Shown: piece after piece, positions 35,773 through 49,257 of the stretch | How the letters are laid out: every line of letters begins with the position of its first letter | Numbering within the stretch: position 1 is the stretch's first letter | DNA from: Epinephelus fuscoguttatus | Taxonomy: Eukaryota; Chordata; Actinopteri; Perciformes; Serranidae | NCBI RefSeq assembly: GCF_011397635.1 | Contig: NC_064753.1 | Span: forward strand, 40,839,822-40,903,821 | Length of the DNA stretch: 64,000 nt | Reading direction: 5' to 3' | Notes under the pieces: generated by a model | Told to the model about the DNA's origin: nothing | The model's input: only the letters and a program-made list of their open reading frames with translations | Database searches by the model: none | Position numbers and translations under genes: made by a program

Positions 35773-35801
<29 letters not shown>

Positions 35802-35813
35802 ACGCGTGTGTGC
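35773..35813. repeat. GT microsatellite upstream of MyoD
   Basis: About 14 uninterrupted GT units, then gcacgcgtgtgtgc, just beyond the inferred CCAAT/TATA elements. Confidence 0.9.
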
Positions 35814-38800
35814 AGGAGGGTGTCACTGGGGTGAAACTCAGCAACAAGAAGGAAGCAATAAAAGAGTTCATCTTAACTGATCATTGATCCAGGGCCCAGT
35901 TGTTCAAAAGTAATCTGGTCGTATTGGATCAAATCTTGAAAATGGATTATTCAAAAGAAATAAAGGGATTCTGATATCGCATTAGATCATGTAATCGATG
36001 GATGGATCAAACCTTCAGTGTGGGCTGTTCAGAGCTTTTCAGTAGGATTGGGATACCTTTGATCCAAAAGATCAGGATTCTCCAGGAACAGAATGCAGTT
36101 AAACTTTAAAATTTGTCAAATATATATACAGTTATATTTATATGTTGCGCTTGATTTGTTTAACAGTTACAGTAATAAAGTAGACTTCAGGCTACCTATT
36201 AATATTTTAACAACGTAACGTTAAAAAAAACAGATTTTGTCCTCATAAAATAATTCCACAAATAGCTGTTAATATCAAACAAAAATTACTTAATTTTAAC
36301 TTTCATTTGTCACTTTATATTTACAACAATGACACAGTCAAAAGTAGTTTCTAACAATTGCATCTTCATGCTGCTTTCTGTCACTTCAATTAAGAACACC
36401 TAAAGTGACTTTAAGTCAGGAAAAATATCCAGATTATTCAGATCTAGATTTTTTTTTTTTTTGTGAACGGCAGGGTCCTGCTGTTGACTTTGATCTTCTC
36501 ATGTTAACTTAAAAAAAAAACAAAAAAACTTAAATGACTCTTCAGGCCTTTTATTTTAATTTAGACTCCTGCCAGAGTAACCAAATGTTGATTATAAAAA
36601 CAAATACATAAAACGACTTTTTAAGATGAACATTTTTGCAGTGTGAGTGGGTTTTGTACCTACATGTTAACTTTTTGTCACAGTTTCACCTGACATTGAC
36701 ATGTGGATACTGTTCATATAACTGCAGATAAAGTTTAGTCACAGTTTAGAAAAATGTTTCAGGGAGTTCTCATGCATAAAAACATGTTTCCCAAAAGTGT
36801 ATGTAAAAGGTTACAGTATATTTCTAAATGAAACAGTTTGTTATGGACTTTACTTCTGTTCACACTGCAGTGACTTATTATCATAATTTTCATTATTGAT
36901 AATAAGAGGACTCAAACAGTGATAAAATAGCAGAGATTAAGTCAAGAAAGGTGTTTATATGTCTGTCTGTGGACAGATTTTTAAATGTGATTGCGTGCAC
37001 AACCATGTAAATTGCAGTCAACAAACTATACAGGTGTGGTGTTGAGATCACAATGAAGGCTGGGTCCAGAGGTGAGTGTGGTCAGAGCAAGCGTGTTGGA
37101 AATTTGACAGTTTTAAACAGTACCTGTTTTTTTTGGTGTTTTGTCCACCAAACAAAACAATCCTATTAATTATTCAGACCAATGTAATGGTGAGTCATGG
37201 TATTTTTACACATTCATGAAAAAATCAGATTTATCAGATCAAATTGTCAGGTTGATCAAGAAAGACTGAAACTTAATTAACATAACACCATTTGCATTAA
37301 ATTAACAGTACAGTCTCAGTAACATTATAGGAGTGTAGATGTCATTTCTAACTATGTGAGGCACTTTAGTCCAGTTGACTGACACAGAGATGAGACTGCT
37401 GAGTGCTTTAGTCTGATGTCCTGCTGAGGGGGTCAAAGTGTCACGCAGTCGTAACGGTCTCTGATCTCAAAGTGTGTGTGTAGGTGTGTGTGAGTGTGTC
37501 ATTACTGGACAACAGTTTAGGACAATTTGTCCAAACAGGTGAAATTATCTCAGCTCACAGACAGATTGATTTGAATTTGTTTTTAAGTTTGTTTAAAGTT
37601 GTCACCTGTTTTTTTCTCCTGTAGATTTTGTCTACAGACACCAAAGTGTCGTCTGCTGAAATCACAGTGGTGTCATTTTAATGAGTTGTACATTATAAGA
37701 GTCTGATCTTGGGAAAATTAAGAAAAATGGCATATTTATCATTCAGCATATAGGTGAAAAAGTGGGGAATGTGTGAGGTATTTTACAGTTAATTAAATGA
37801 CACATTAGTTTGACACAAACTAAAACTAAAAGTTTACCAAATGGGTGAGATGGCAAATCTGTTAGAATAAGATGAAAATCTAAGTTTGTAGTATTTTTTT
37901 TACAAAAGACAGAGCAGTTATATCTCATAGAATATGCTATAAAGAATTTGTTGGGTAGCAAAAGCCAGAAAATATCTAAATTTAATAGTTCATTTAAGTT
38001 TGACACCCTGTTTCCAGTTCATTTGGATACTCTCATGAGTTTTGTGTTTATTTGTTGTCCTGTAAAAGTGAGACTTTTCACAGCTTCAGAGATATAAAGT
38101 GGTGGTGTGGGACAGAACAGCTCACATCACGGACTCCTCACAGCTTAATGGGAAGGCAGTACGTTAAATTTAGCAGCTCGTGAAATCTAAGACAAGTGCC
38201 CTTTTAACTGAGGCGGGTATCATTCTGGACTCTCACACCCCTCCTCAACCCCCTCTCCTTGGGACACGTTCAAATAAACCAAGAGAACACGAACCTGATA
38301 GCAGCAGAATTAAATGCTGAGATAAATGTTTCAGTCTTGGCATAATTTTGAAATTTCCCAGCTCTATTAAAAAGTATATAAATACAGTACACACACGCAC
38401 AAGACAGCGTCCACGAAAGAAATAAAGGAACAAATAAATAAGAACTAAAAATAGTACTGTGTGGCATTTAATAATCCCAGTAAATGCAATGAATCAAATC
38501 CCTGCCAGAGAAGTGCAAAATATTCAGTGCATATTTTACACAAACTACATTTTGTGCAAGAAATGCATCAAGGTTAACTCAGGAACATCACCTCTCTTAA
38601 GTCATTCTCCACATCAGTCAAACGCTGTTTACTGGTCAATCAAACATGTTGTCATGATCTGAATTAGTGGTTATGACCTCGTTTTCTTACTGTATGTTTG
38701 GGCTTCTGTGCGTCTGTAAAATATGTGCTTTGGTTTTATGGTGATGTCACTGTCTTGCTAACTATGCTTGTGTGTTGTTCTTGCTGATGTGCTTCGCTTT

Positions 38801-39100
38801 GTGCTTTTGTGTTTTTGTTTGTGGCTGTGTGCTTTGGTCTATGTTCTGTTTTATGTTAGTACGTTCTTAATATTTTGGTTATATGGTTGTCATTATTTTA
38901 TTAATGGTGCTTATGTCTTGTTGTTTTTGCTTTAGTGCCTTGCTTTGTGCTTTTGTCAATGGTTATATGTTTGCTCTGTGCTTATGTGCTCTTCTATGAA
39001 CATGCCATCAATCTACTTTTATCTGTGTTTATGTGCTTCTGTGCTTTTGTATGTCATTTTAACTCCTTTACCTTATATACACGTACACACACATACTGTA
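35814..39100. other. Upstream MyoD flank, no gene seen
   Basis: AT-rich. A piece at 35891-36110 begins 'cagggcccagttgttcaaaa' and has the look of a common fish MITE tip, but I cannot find its partner end. Frames at 37743-38006, 38245-38467 and 38935-39169 have no domain. Any MyoD enhancer would be expected in this flank, yet I cannot identify one by motif alone. Confidence 0.5.
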
Positions 39101-39104
39101 TACC

Positions 39105-39235
39105 ATCAACCTGCTAGGGACTGCAGATGGAAATTAGCATGTATGGCTAAATCTGGCACATTTATGTGACTTAAGTGATCATGTTCATTAATGTGTACTG
39201 TCCCTTTCTAAATAAAATAAACATAAACATAAGGT
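39105..39235 (+). repeat. Non-LTR retrotransposon 3' end (copy 2 of 3)
   Basis: It contains gggactgcagatggaaatta, then 'actgtccctttctaaataaa' and A-rich tail units. It is the plus-strand equivalent of the copies at 1015-1130 and 52715-52810. Confidence 0.6.
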
Positions 39236-39857
39236 TGCTGTTCATGTTATCAAATTCTGCTATAATTTACTTTATTCACCAATCATCATAAAATAGACTT
39301 AAAGGATAAGGCTGTTATTTTACATTTTTCTTATTGTCAATAAATCCCATGAACAGATCAAAACCAACAATGTCTAAGTTTGTCTCTCAGCACTTTCTGA
39401 CTTTCTCTGTGTGGCTCTCAGCTCCAAACCCACTGGTTCCTACTTATCTTAAAAATCAGGTCAGGGTTGGGGGAGTAACGGAATACAAGTAACAGCACTG
39501 TATATTCAAAATACAAAAAATGAGTAACTGTATTTTCTTAGTTACTGTGTAAATTGGTGGTATTCTGAATACAGTTACAGTCTTTGAAAATAAAATACTT
39601 TATTTGTTTTCTCTGACACTGTGCCTTAATTGAATGCGACACGAGCGAGCATTAGTTTGATTTAATTGTTTCCATTTGAATGTCCTAAGTGGTCACGAGT
39701 GATGCACCGCTGCCATTTTGAGATGAACTTTTGTTGGACACCTTGTTTCTACTTATTCCTGATGCTCGCTTTGACAGCTCCATAATGAGGAGGAACGGCT
39801 GATTCATGTGTTGAAATGAAAGGACCTGCCTGCGCCCCTATGGCAAATGGCATGGCT

Positions 39858-40158
39858 GGGGGGTGACTGTAGCTCAGAGATAAAGCTAGTTGTTCACCAA
39901 TTGGAAGATCGGCATTTCAATCCCTAGCTCCTCTAGTCCGCATGTTGAAGTATCCTTGGGCAAGATACCGAAAATTGCTCCCGATGGCTGTTTGATCAGT
40001 GTGAGAGTGCATGTGAATGGTTACTGAGTGGCAGGGGGCACCTTGTATGGTACCCTTGGCCCCCAGTGTGTGAATGGGTGAATGCTGCAGTGTTAAAGCA
40101 CTTTGAGTGGTTGGTAGACTAGAAGTGAGCTATACAGGTGCAGTCCATTTTCCATTAA
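39858..40158 (+). mobile_element. tRNA-derived SINE
   Basis: It opens 'ggtgactgtagctcagaga', a tRNA-like A-box, followed about 40 bp on by a B-box-like 'gcatttcaatcc'. The body has 'cttgggcaagatacc', 'attgctcccgatggctg' and 'ccagtgtgtgaatgggtg', and ends 'gtgcagtccattttccatt'. Organisation (Pol III promoter then tRNA-unrelated body) and length of about 300 bp fit a fish SINE. It is transcriptionally decayed. Confidence 0.8.
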
Positions 40159-41332
40159 CCATGACACTGTCAGAGGAAGAAGATATATCAGGCTTTGATA
40201 CACTCACAGTACTTTTTTGTGTATACATTGTTGGTGTTTTGTCTTTTTGGTGATTTCTTTTTTACAATAAGAAAAATATAGAATATCACTAGACTCATCT
40301 TTTAATTTAACTCAGTAAAAGTGGCTACTGTTGCTTCAGTTTGGAGGTAGAGAGCACTTCCTCCGTCAGTGTGATCACAGACTGTAAAGTGTGATAAACA
40401 TCACAGTCTGCTGTCATAGTAATGCTTTACAGTAAGAAATTAAACCTCAGAAGCGGGTGTGAGGCGGTCGGCGCCGGCCTTGACTCTCTGCGGGTGGAAC
40501 ACAACCAGAAAGGCATCTGAGCAAGCAGCCAGTCAGAGGCCAGATAAGAGCGAAGCGGAGGCCAATACCAGTCCAGCAACAGAACAGGTTGAAGCTAAAT
40601 ATTTTGAATGCTTGGCAGCTGTTGACAGTGTAACACCAGATATACATAAAATAAACTACATCTACATACAGTTTCAGAACTGGTTACACTGCTCTCGTCT
40701 TTAGAACAGAGAAATTAATTTTATTCCAATTTATTCTAAGACTTTTTTCTATATATGTCCTATATTTGGCCCCACTTTAACATATACGCTGTAAATATTC
40801 AGTTTTTAGAATTAAAACCAAGGTAATAAAATACCAAAAATCTTTGTTAACCTTTGACCGCCCTTTCTGTCCCAGTGTTTGTTGCTGTAATATGTCGTGA
40901 CAGTGGACCTCTTTTATCTGACTCGTAGAGACATGTTCTGCTTTCAGTTTTGTTGTTAAATGACGGTCTCACCACCCCTCCCTCATTCTTCAAAATCCTT
41001 CTCGTACTGTATATGTATGAGTGTGATTCCTGGAAATGGTACACCTCCTCACTCCTCTGTCCCCTCTTACACCACCGTCTTGCGTCAGTCATACTCTTAT
41101 TTTGATATCAGATGCGTGGGAGGCTCGGTGTGTCAAGACTGCATACATGACACGTAACTTGGAGTCCACAAAATGTGTCTGCAGACTGTTTCACTGGAGA
41201 CACAAATGTTAAGTGAGGATAAAAACTATAAATGTGTTTAAATTTATGTATAGTTTTTCCTTTGTGTAGGAACACTTTTTATTCACTGAACTAAAGCTGT
41301 CAGGTTTGTTGCGGCAGAGCTATGAGAGTCTA
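40159..41332. other. Intergenic, no gene seen
   Basis: Short overlapping frames at 40447-40704 and 40847-41157 on both strands lack domains. No splice-supported exon was found. Confidence 0.5.
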
Positions 41333-41522
41333 GCGCCAGGTTCACACTGGATGCAGAAGCACCGTGATTTGTTAATTGTCGTGCAGCTGCCCGTCAGCAG
41401 CCTCCTGGCCGTTCACACACGATGCGCATTTCTCTGGGCTGATGAGCAAGTGATTCTGCTCTCTGCTCTGTTTAAATTACATGTAGAACTCTCTCTGCCT
41501 GCTTGTGTGTCTGTGTGTGTCT

Positions 41523-41574
<52 letters not shown>

Positions 41575-41872
41575 TTGTGTGTGTGATTGTGTGGGTGTGT
41601 GGTGAGTGTGGATGTGTCTGGTTCAAGGGCTCAGATCATCTCTCTCACTTTCTGTTTAGATACATCTGACAAACCTGGGAGTATGGGATGCCTAATCTAT
41701 CAATCATCATAGTCAGATCATCTATATCACATTTAATATACACTTAGCATCAATTACAACACATTTTCAGTGTGTTTTCTTGCCAGAAAAATACAGCAGA
41801 TGCTGAAACTACTGCTGGAGATCGTGAGCTGGCCTTCTGACACTTCTGTGTCCAGTGTGAACCACCTGGCGC
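41333..41872. mobile_element. 540-bp element with GCGCCAGG terminal inverted repeats and internal GT tract
   Basis: The left tip gcgccaggttcacactgg is mirrored at the right tip, ccagtgtgaaccacctggcgc, with a 3-base offset. The element encloses a GT microsatellite at 41517-41590. No transposase frame is present. Confidence 0.65.
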
Positions 41873-42724
41873 AAAAGTAAAACCTCATACTGTACAGCAA
41901 ATCTACAGGGACCAAAAGCAGTTTAGAAAACTTAAAGGAATAAACAATATGAATGGTATGTAGTAGCGTCCTCCCTCTTTCCGGTGGCGTTAAGGAGAGT
42001 AGAACACCAGACAAATGATAGCGTATCAGTGTAAAGGCTCATTTATGCTCAATGTTAAATATGTGTATGGACACCGACAGAACCTTCTGTCCTCACTCTG
42101 CTTTCATTTCATCCATATTTTTACACGTTTTTTGAAAGCTCATGGATATAGACAAAACACAGCAGTACCGCCAGTTATTTTGTGGGCAGTGTGGAGTATT
42201 TCAGGGGGCGGGGAGGGGATTGCGTTGTACACTAATACCGTGCATAATACCGTCATATACTATATACCCTGGTGAAATTTCAGGGAGGTTTTAAGGTATA
42301 AAAAATAAATACCACCCGAGCCTAACAGTCACTAAATTCGATATATATGGATCTGTTTATTTACATAAAGGGAGTATGAATTAGTCCTAAACAGACAAGA
42401 TAGCAAAATGGTAATAAAACGTCCCAAGAACTTTCTGAAAATTCCAGCACAGCATTAAGCAAGCATCTTGTACCCATTCATGGGCTCATGGAAATGTAAA
42501 CACAACTATTCATACTCTACTATTGCTCAACATTTCCTTCCTGCTAAGCATTTCCTTTAATGGAGAATAATTTGAAAATGCTAGCAAAAATAGTTGTGTA
42601 ATGGAATTTTCAGGAAGTTTTTCAGAGGTTTTATAATCTTTTTTTGCTGTCTTACTTTCGGCCTTTGTTGAAGTCTGTTCCTTTGACTCACAGGACTGCA
42701 AATCTAAATTGTGGTGTCTGTCAC

Positions 42725-42875
42725 GGGGCTAACATTTTCACACTCACATTCACACCTACGGGTAAATCAGGGTCTCCATCTCAGCCTTTCATCTGCGTGT
42801 ATCTGAACTATGAGAGGAAACTGGAGCACCCAGGAGAAACCAGGGTCCAATGCCAACCTAGTCCTCTGGACACAC
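42725..42875 (-). repeat. Degraded LINE 3' region, minus strand
   Basis: Read on the minus strand it aligns by eye with 57120-57270. Both have '(c/t)cggg(c/t)(a/g)ctcc(g/a)g(c/t)ttcctc', an 'agacatgcag'-like stretch and 'ccgtaggtgtgaatgtgagt'. Confidence 0.55.
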
Positions 42876-43074
42876 CATTTATATAATATATATTACTCAA
42901 AGTACATCACCTCGTGAGATGCCAGAACATATAGTTCAGGACAGTTACTGCTGATTGGATACTTATAGCTCCAGTTTGTGCCTCTTAGCATTTGGGTTGC
43001 AGAATGTGGTTTCCCGCAAAGATACTTACTCTCCAATAACCACTGTTCTGACAGTATTTTCAGAATCTGTAGTA

Positions 43075-43610
43075 GAGTTTAGATCGGGCCCAAAAAATGG
43101 AGCCCGACCCGGCCCGAGCCCGTGCACGTTGTGTCCGGGACTGGCCCAGCCTGTCCAATTAACTGTAATTATGGGCCCGAGCTCGATTTAAACCCGGCAT
43201 TTTTCAATAAGTTGGCTGTTATAATTAAGAGTGCCTGGGCACACATGGGGAGCGCGTTAGTGCCACGGAAGTCCTGCAAGTGTACTCGCAGGCGCTTGAC
43301 TGTCCACACAGGCAGCGCATTTCTCCTACGCTCTCCGCGCCGGTTAAACATCGATTCCACTCGTCTTTTCCTGTCAGTACTCGTTTTTTCACTTCAACAG
43401 GTCATTTTAAACAAAAACCACAATTCTTGACATTTGAATAACAGAAATATAGGATCTTAACTTTATGTGCAATACAAAGTGTGGTTTAATTTTACTTTTT
43501 ATAATACATAGCCTTAGCATTTCTTTATCAAATCATACATTAAGAAAAAAAAGAAAAAAAAAAGTCATATCTGACCGGGCTCGGGCTTGGGCAGAGAATC
43601 TAAGATCTAA
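43075..43610. repeat. Putative MITE rich in cgggc motifs
   Basis: The left tip 'tcgggcccaaaaaatggag' with 'cccgacccggcccgagccc' is mirrored by 'gaccgggctcgggcttggg' at about 43575. The GC-rich tips stand out from AT-rich surroundings. The exact ends and target duplication are not resolved. Confidence 0.45.
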
Positions 43611-44327
43611 TCTGTTCTACATTTGTTCCCACTCCAGGTAGCCAGTTGGCGTTTTGTTTTTGATACTGGAACAGAGGTGCAACTTTTTTATAATTCAGCA
43701 GACAGAATATGTTTTCATCCACATGGTTAGTCTTGAGTCTTTGGGGATTCTGGAAACATCCCAGAACTGACCTTCACTGCTGATTAATTATCTTTTAGCA
43801 GAACTAATGATCACATCTGGGGCGAGTAGAGTCGCTGTGAAGCACCACAGTGAAGAATCTGAAGCAAAAAGTTCCTTAATCATTTTCCATTCTAATGTCG
43901 ATAGCAAAAATCATGAAAATTAACAATTGAATATAATTTAAGTAAAAAGGGATTCATTCTGCAGAGTGTAGTCAACCAAAGACTTTATTACCCCTCTCCC
44001 TGTCAGACAGGTACAGGACTCAGTTTCTAAATTCCATTAAAGAGCAGAACTTTTTTACTTAAAAGTAATAAAGAAAACTGTCCATTCTGTGGTCCTGCAG
44101 AGCCAACACAGTCTGTCCTCGGCTGATTGTGTTATCGCACCATCCGTCCTCAATCCAGATTTTCTCTGCTTTTTGAGTTTGTCTGAACCTCTTAATCCCG
44201 TTTCCGTCTGCTCGGCGTCTCATGTTTCATCCAAGAACCCTCGATATCCCACCAGGGACTGATGCCAGGTCAGTTTATAGCGCCTTGTACCAGACGAGGG
44301 TATTTTTATTAGGCATGTGGGGATATA

Positions 44328-44330
<3 letters not shown>

Positions 44331-44363
<33 letters not shown>
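44331..44363. repeat. GT microsatellite
   Basis: Uninterrupted TG dinucleotides. Confidence 0.9.
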
Positions 44364-44365
<2 letters not shown>

Positions 44366-44533
44366 GTTCAGGGCATGCTCTGCTGTTGCTTTGGATTTGA
44401 ACGTATGGTTTGTATATTATAAAATGTGGTGACTTGATAGCATCAATAAAGTTCAATTCCAGTTTTCATGATAAAATGCAAGCACATCTAAGAACATCAT
44501 TAAAAATGTGAAACTTAGCTTGGATCTTAATTA

Positions 44534-44775
44534 CCTCCTCCAAGGAGGTTATGTATGTTTCCGGTTTAGTTTGTCATGTGTCAGCAGGATTATGGAAAAA
44601 CCACTGACTTTATTTGTACGAAACTTGGTTGAAGTGTGTAGCAGGGGCCAAGGAACCCCTTTAAAGTTGGAGCTGGAAATCCGAATCATTGGGCGGAGAT
44701 GTGAATTATTTTACGCTTTTGTTAACATTGTGTGATAGGGCATTTGGCCTTAGTGAACGTCTGCACTCTCTAACT
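44534..44775 (+). repeat. Interspersed repeat (ctccaaggaggttatg type)
   Basis: It has 'acctcctccaaggaggttat', 'tgtcagcaggattatggaaa' and 'acgaaacttggttgaagtg', and ends 'cttagtgaacgtctgcactc'. I recognise this as a widespread vertebrate interspersed repeat; class not assigned. Confidence 0.55.
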
Positions 44776-45113
44776 GTTTGTCATTTGTACTGAAATAATT
44801 CACTGATTCACTGAGTTCTTCTCTCCTGATTGACTCAGTCGATTAACTGTCTAATCAGTTTGAGCTCAGATGTCGTGTTGAAGTCCGCCTTTGTCAGCCG
44901 CTGCTGTTTTTGTTCCTAATGAAGACAAACAAACAGTAAATCTTCACCTGTCGTCAGCGTCATCATCAAAGCTCAAATGAGGAAACCATGAAACCTCAAT
45001 CTGATCTAATGGGCTGAGAGCGGGCATGTTGGGACACGTAGGAACAGGACAGGGTGACAGTCTGCTGGACCTGGATGTGGTTTCCAGATGGATCAGAGCT
45101 CAGAGGGACTCAC

Positions 45114-45115
<2 letters not shown>

Positions 45116-45147
<32 letters not shown>
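45116..45147. repeat. CA microsatellite
   Basis: Uninterrupted AC dinucleotides. Confidence 0.9.
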
Positions 45148-45259
45148 ACTGTACCCCCTCCTGCGTTTTACAGCTCCTATTAACAGTCAAAGCAAACTGA
45201 CTGTCGTCTGGTTTATGAGTTGTTTCACTCCTCTCAGCAACCCAATCACCACAATAAAT

Positions 45260-45410
45260 GTTGGCTTTGTATGTTTCTGCAAACTACAGATATATAACAT
45301 TTGTACATTAGTATGTAGCAGATATGTTGAAACTTTAAGCTTCTTGACATTTCAACAACACTGTGTGGCATTGTGTTTAGCCACAAAGACACTCGAAATA
45401 TCACGTGTTG
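45260..45410 (+). repeat. Dispersed repeat family, copy 1 of 3
   Basis: 'gttggctttgtatgtttctgc', the 'acatttgtac' core, 'gcagatatgttgaaac' and 'gacatttcaacaacactgtg' recur at 61425-61560 (plus) and 46400-46560 (minus). Confidence 0.6.
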
Positions 45411-46399
45411 GCTGGTTATGTATACAATAAATATACATAAAAGGAGTCCAAATTGAAACAACAGTACAGGCAGCTTCAACAGGCAGCTGCTGTGTGTTGT
45501 AGTGATGTGACAGAGGAGGTGGAGGTGGAGAGGTTGACAGGTGTACAGCCTCTCTGTGGACCGGCTGAGTGACGCTGCCACTGGCACTGACTGTGAATTA
45601 CTACTTCCTGTTGCTTGGCGAGGTGGTTGACCTCTGGACTCACTGTGATGGCCGTGACTAACTGCTCTAATAAGCTGCAAGTAGCCTGCTGGGACACACA
45701 CAAATACACTTTTTTTTTTAACTAATTTGTCGTATTGTCAAGAATATCATTATTGCAAAAATACCCTGAAATATCATGATATTATTTTAGGGCCATATCT
45801 CCCACCACTAGCTTAGAGCATAGGTGTAGATTCAAGGGGGGACACAGGGGACACGTCACCCTTAATTCTTACCCCCAGTAAAAACATGAAAGTAGCAGAG
45901 GACAAAATCTATCCCATTTATACCATAAATGTATCCAGACAAGGCACAAATTGGTGCATTAAAAAAAATCACTATTTAAGTGCTTGATTCTCAGAATTTT
46001 CTTGTGAAGGACACCCAAACCCCCTGTTTCATATGTGCCCTGACTGGACCCAATCAAGCTCTTGCAGCAGGAGATTAGAAACTTTTAAACGTTATAGATA
46101 TGTCACAACATCTGTTAACTCACAAACAGGACATTAGTGAGCTATTCATGTAGAGTCTTCTTGTAAGCACAACTATGATGCTGTGCTTTAAATGTACATG
46201 CAGTTACAGCTGAGTCGACTGAAGAAGTCATCAGCTTTTTGGACTCCGAATTGTGGTTGTTTGTAGCAACCCGTCAGTGGACACGGTGCCACAAAAGGCA
46301 GCTGTTTTTTTTTTTACAGGCATCACTGCTTTTTCTGCCCAGATTGTGCCCCCCAAAAACAGGTATTTTAAGCCAAAACATGACATTTTCCAAACCATA

Positions 46400-46560
46400 A
46401 CCAAGTAGTATACGTGCCTAAACATAACCACATGTTAACTACAGCCTTGTTGACATTTTGAATGTATCTGCTACATAATAATGTAACATATCTGTGGTTT
46501 GCAGAAACGTACAGTGCCAATATTTTTTCTAGCAGTTGGGTTGGCAATTACAACAGTGAC
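46400..46560 (-). repeat. Dispersed repeat family, copy 2 of 3
   Basis: Read on the minus strand this carries 'ggcactgtacgtttctgcaaa', 'gcagatacattcaaaatgtc' and 'aaggctgtagttaacatgtg', then a 'ggttatgtttaggcac' segment that ties it to the catggttaggtttagg repeats. Confidence 0.55.
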
Positions 46561-46961
46561 GTCACTGTAACTCTAATATAGTTTGTAAAGCTGTGCTGTT
46601 ACTTTAGTACTACTACTTAGTACTATAAGTACAACTGTTTACATACAATAAGTGAACAGACAGCTGCTGCTGCTCGCTCTGATCACTCATGTGTGATTCC
46701 TCACTGCTCTGTGACTTTTCAGTCATCGTTTCTGAAAACTCTCACGGTTTTCCCCTCTCTTATGAAACAGCACTGCAGCTATGAATCACCATGGCTGAGA
46801 GAAAACCACAGAAATGTATTTCTTCACTTGGTGACACAGATTTTCGTCAATCCAATCTGCTGATTTATACAGTTATGTCTTTAGATGACAGTCTGTCACG
46901 AAATCCAGAAAGCAACAGAAAACTCATTGTACATTTTGTGTTTTGAATTATATAAATTTGT

Positions 46962-47870
46962 GGCAGAAAGTAACTGAGTACATTTTCATGTATTTTACTT
47001 ACTTTACTTCAGTATTTAACCCTTTGAAACCTGAACAAATTGGCCTGATTACTTTCAAAAACATAGGAAGAGGGCAGTGAGCATGACAGAGGTAATGACT
47101 AAAGAAATTAGTAAAAAGAGAAAATTAAAAACAAGAAAATTCGTTAAAAAAAAGACAGTTAATAATAAATAAACACAGAAATGACCTGGAAAATTGCTTA
47201 AAAATTATAATAATTCTGTAACATGTTTTTAAATTTAATAATAATAATAATTATAAATATAGTTTTCCCCTAGTTTTTTTTCTTTTTTCCTAGTTTCTTT
47301 TTAAATAATTTTATAAATCTTTTTTGCAATTTTCCCCATGTTTTTGAAAGAAATCGTACCAATTTGCTCAAACATTCAAAGGTTTAAATACCTGCAAAAG
47401 GCAGCTAAAAGTAGCATAATAAAACTGATGTTGCTCCAGGTTTAATAAGGGTTAATATTCTGCACATTTCAGATGGAAGTATGGTATGTTTTTCTCCACT
47501 TTGTTTATCAGACAGCTGTAGTTATAGTTACTCAACATACTAAGATTTTAAATACAAAATGATGAAAACATCTTAGAAAATAAGATGCATTTTAAACTAT
47601 TAAACCACCTAAAAATATATATTTTCAAAATGAGCTTGACCATCTGTGCCATTAACACACTTCTTAAATGTTAAGGCATTAATAATAAAAATCAAATACC
47701 ATAGATATATAATAATATACAGGAAGAAGCCATTTTGCGCAATGAGTACTTGTACTTTCGATACTTTGACTACATTTAATGACTAATATTTATGTACTTG
47801 TATTTTGACAGTGTGGGTTTACCAGTTTTACTTAATTAGAAGATCTGAACACATTTTCCCCCGTTACAGA
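46962..47870 (-). mobile_element. CAGTGGTGGAAGAAGTA-family MITE, copy 4, split by another MITE
   Basis: The left edge 'ggcagaaagtaactgagtac' and the right part 'aattagaagatctgaacac' are the two tips of the family on the minus strand. The middle is interrupted by the 47015-47388 element. Confidence 0.6.
47015..47388. mobile_element. Nested MITE with TTTAA-edged inverted repeats
   Basis: The left tip is tttaaccctttgaaacctga and the right tip, on the minus strand, is tttaaacctttgaatgtttg. Both continue into 'caaattgg'. It sits inside copy 4 of the larger MITE. No coding potential. Confidence 0.65.
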
Positions 47871-49257
47871 ACGTCATTATCATTTAGAAACTCTGATTGA
47901 TTCACAGTTAAAGTAAGCAGCTCCATCCATCTCTCTGCCCTCATGTTCCTCTACTGTGTTTTGGTCTTGAGAACAGATCAGGTCCACCTTTGTCTTCACT
48001 CCTCTCAGGGGTCAAAGGTTAAATCAATTCAACCTGCTCCCTCTATTTGCTCCTGCTGTGACAAAGCCATCAGCTCACTTCCTGTAGAGGGGACAAATGT
48101 CCAGCGCTCTGTCCCAGGACGTCAGCTGATGGCCGGGGTCTGGCCTTGTCATCAGCCGCCTCTGACGTTGGGGTGTTTTTTTACTCCTCCTTTTCCTTCT
48201 CATGGATGTAAATCAGAGCAGTGCTGCCGTCCTGTTCAAAGACGCAGTGACAAAAGGAGCTCTGATTGAAGTGGAGACTCTGCTGACATGTTTTATGAGC
48301 TTCTGAACTGAAACAGGAAGCACAAGTGGACTCATCAGCAGGTCACAGTCAAAACCTGTAGGGGATTTTGTATTGTGGCCAAGTTTGATAAATAACAAGA
48401 AAAGTGACTGTGAGAAATGTTGGAAAATGATGAATTTCCCAGAACCCGAAGTGACAACTTCAACTTGCTTATTTTGTCCAACCAGCAGTCCAAAAACTGA
48501 AAATAGTCACTTAAACAATGACATAATCATCAGGACAGTTGCGGGTTAATATTCTGACTAATCACTTATTTAATGTATCATTACAGCACTATTTTTTTAA
48601 TTGAACTTTTTTTGTCTCAGTTTATGGCATTTTTTTAAAAACAATGTCTGTACAATGTATAGACTCATACAGAAGTAATCCCTGAAAATCATTACTTATG
48701 ACCTTCTATAGGTAAGTGGTAGTGTATTTCTCTGCAGAGCGTCTGCCCTCTGTCCATATTTTTTTATTTTCTTTTAATTTTCTGTGTTCAGGACATTCAT
48801 TGGCGTGTTATTCCATAGTACTCAGGTGAGGGTTAGGCTTGATAAAAAGGTTGTGACCAGGTGCCAGACCGTAGGCAGCAGGCATTCAAGAGACACAAGG
48901 CTGAAAAAAGAAATAACGCAAAATAACAAGCCTGAAATGCCAAAAATGAGTGAATTTGGGGTTGGCTTTTATTTTCACTTTTGCTAGTTAGCATGATTCC
49001 AAACACAAAAAGACAATTCTATACCGTATACCTCTAACAAACAAAAAAAGACATAGTTTTTAAATACTGTTTTGTGTTTTGATACAGTAACAATTGAATT
49101 ATATCAGTTATTATCCCATATACCTTGTATGATACTGTGAGTGACATGTGTTTAATGCCACTAATAATCAAATAAAAAGAAATTAACTGAATAGAAAGTA
49201 GTTTTCTTTTATTTAAATCTTTCACTCTTCATTCAACCAAATATAACTGGTCATGTA
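47871..49257. other. Intergenic, no gene seen
   Basis: Frames at 47943-48269 (plus) and 48213-48398 (minus) overlap and have no domain. Nothing further to call. Confidence 0.5.

Noticed and set aside
41517-41590. GT tract as Z-DNA-forming regulatory element
   Set aside because: GT runs are frequent here (at least seven in the window), and this one is inside a MITE with no gene nearby.
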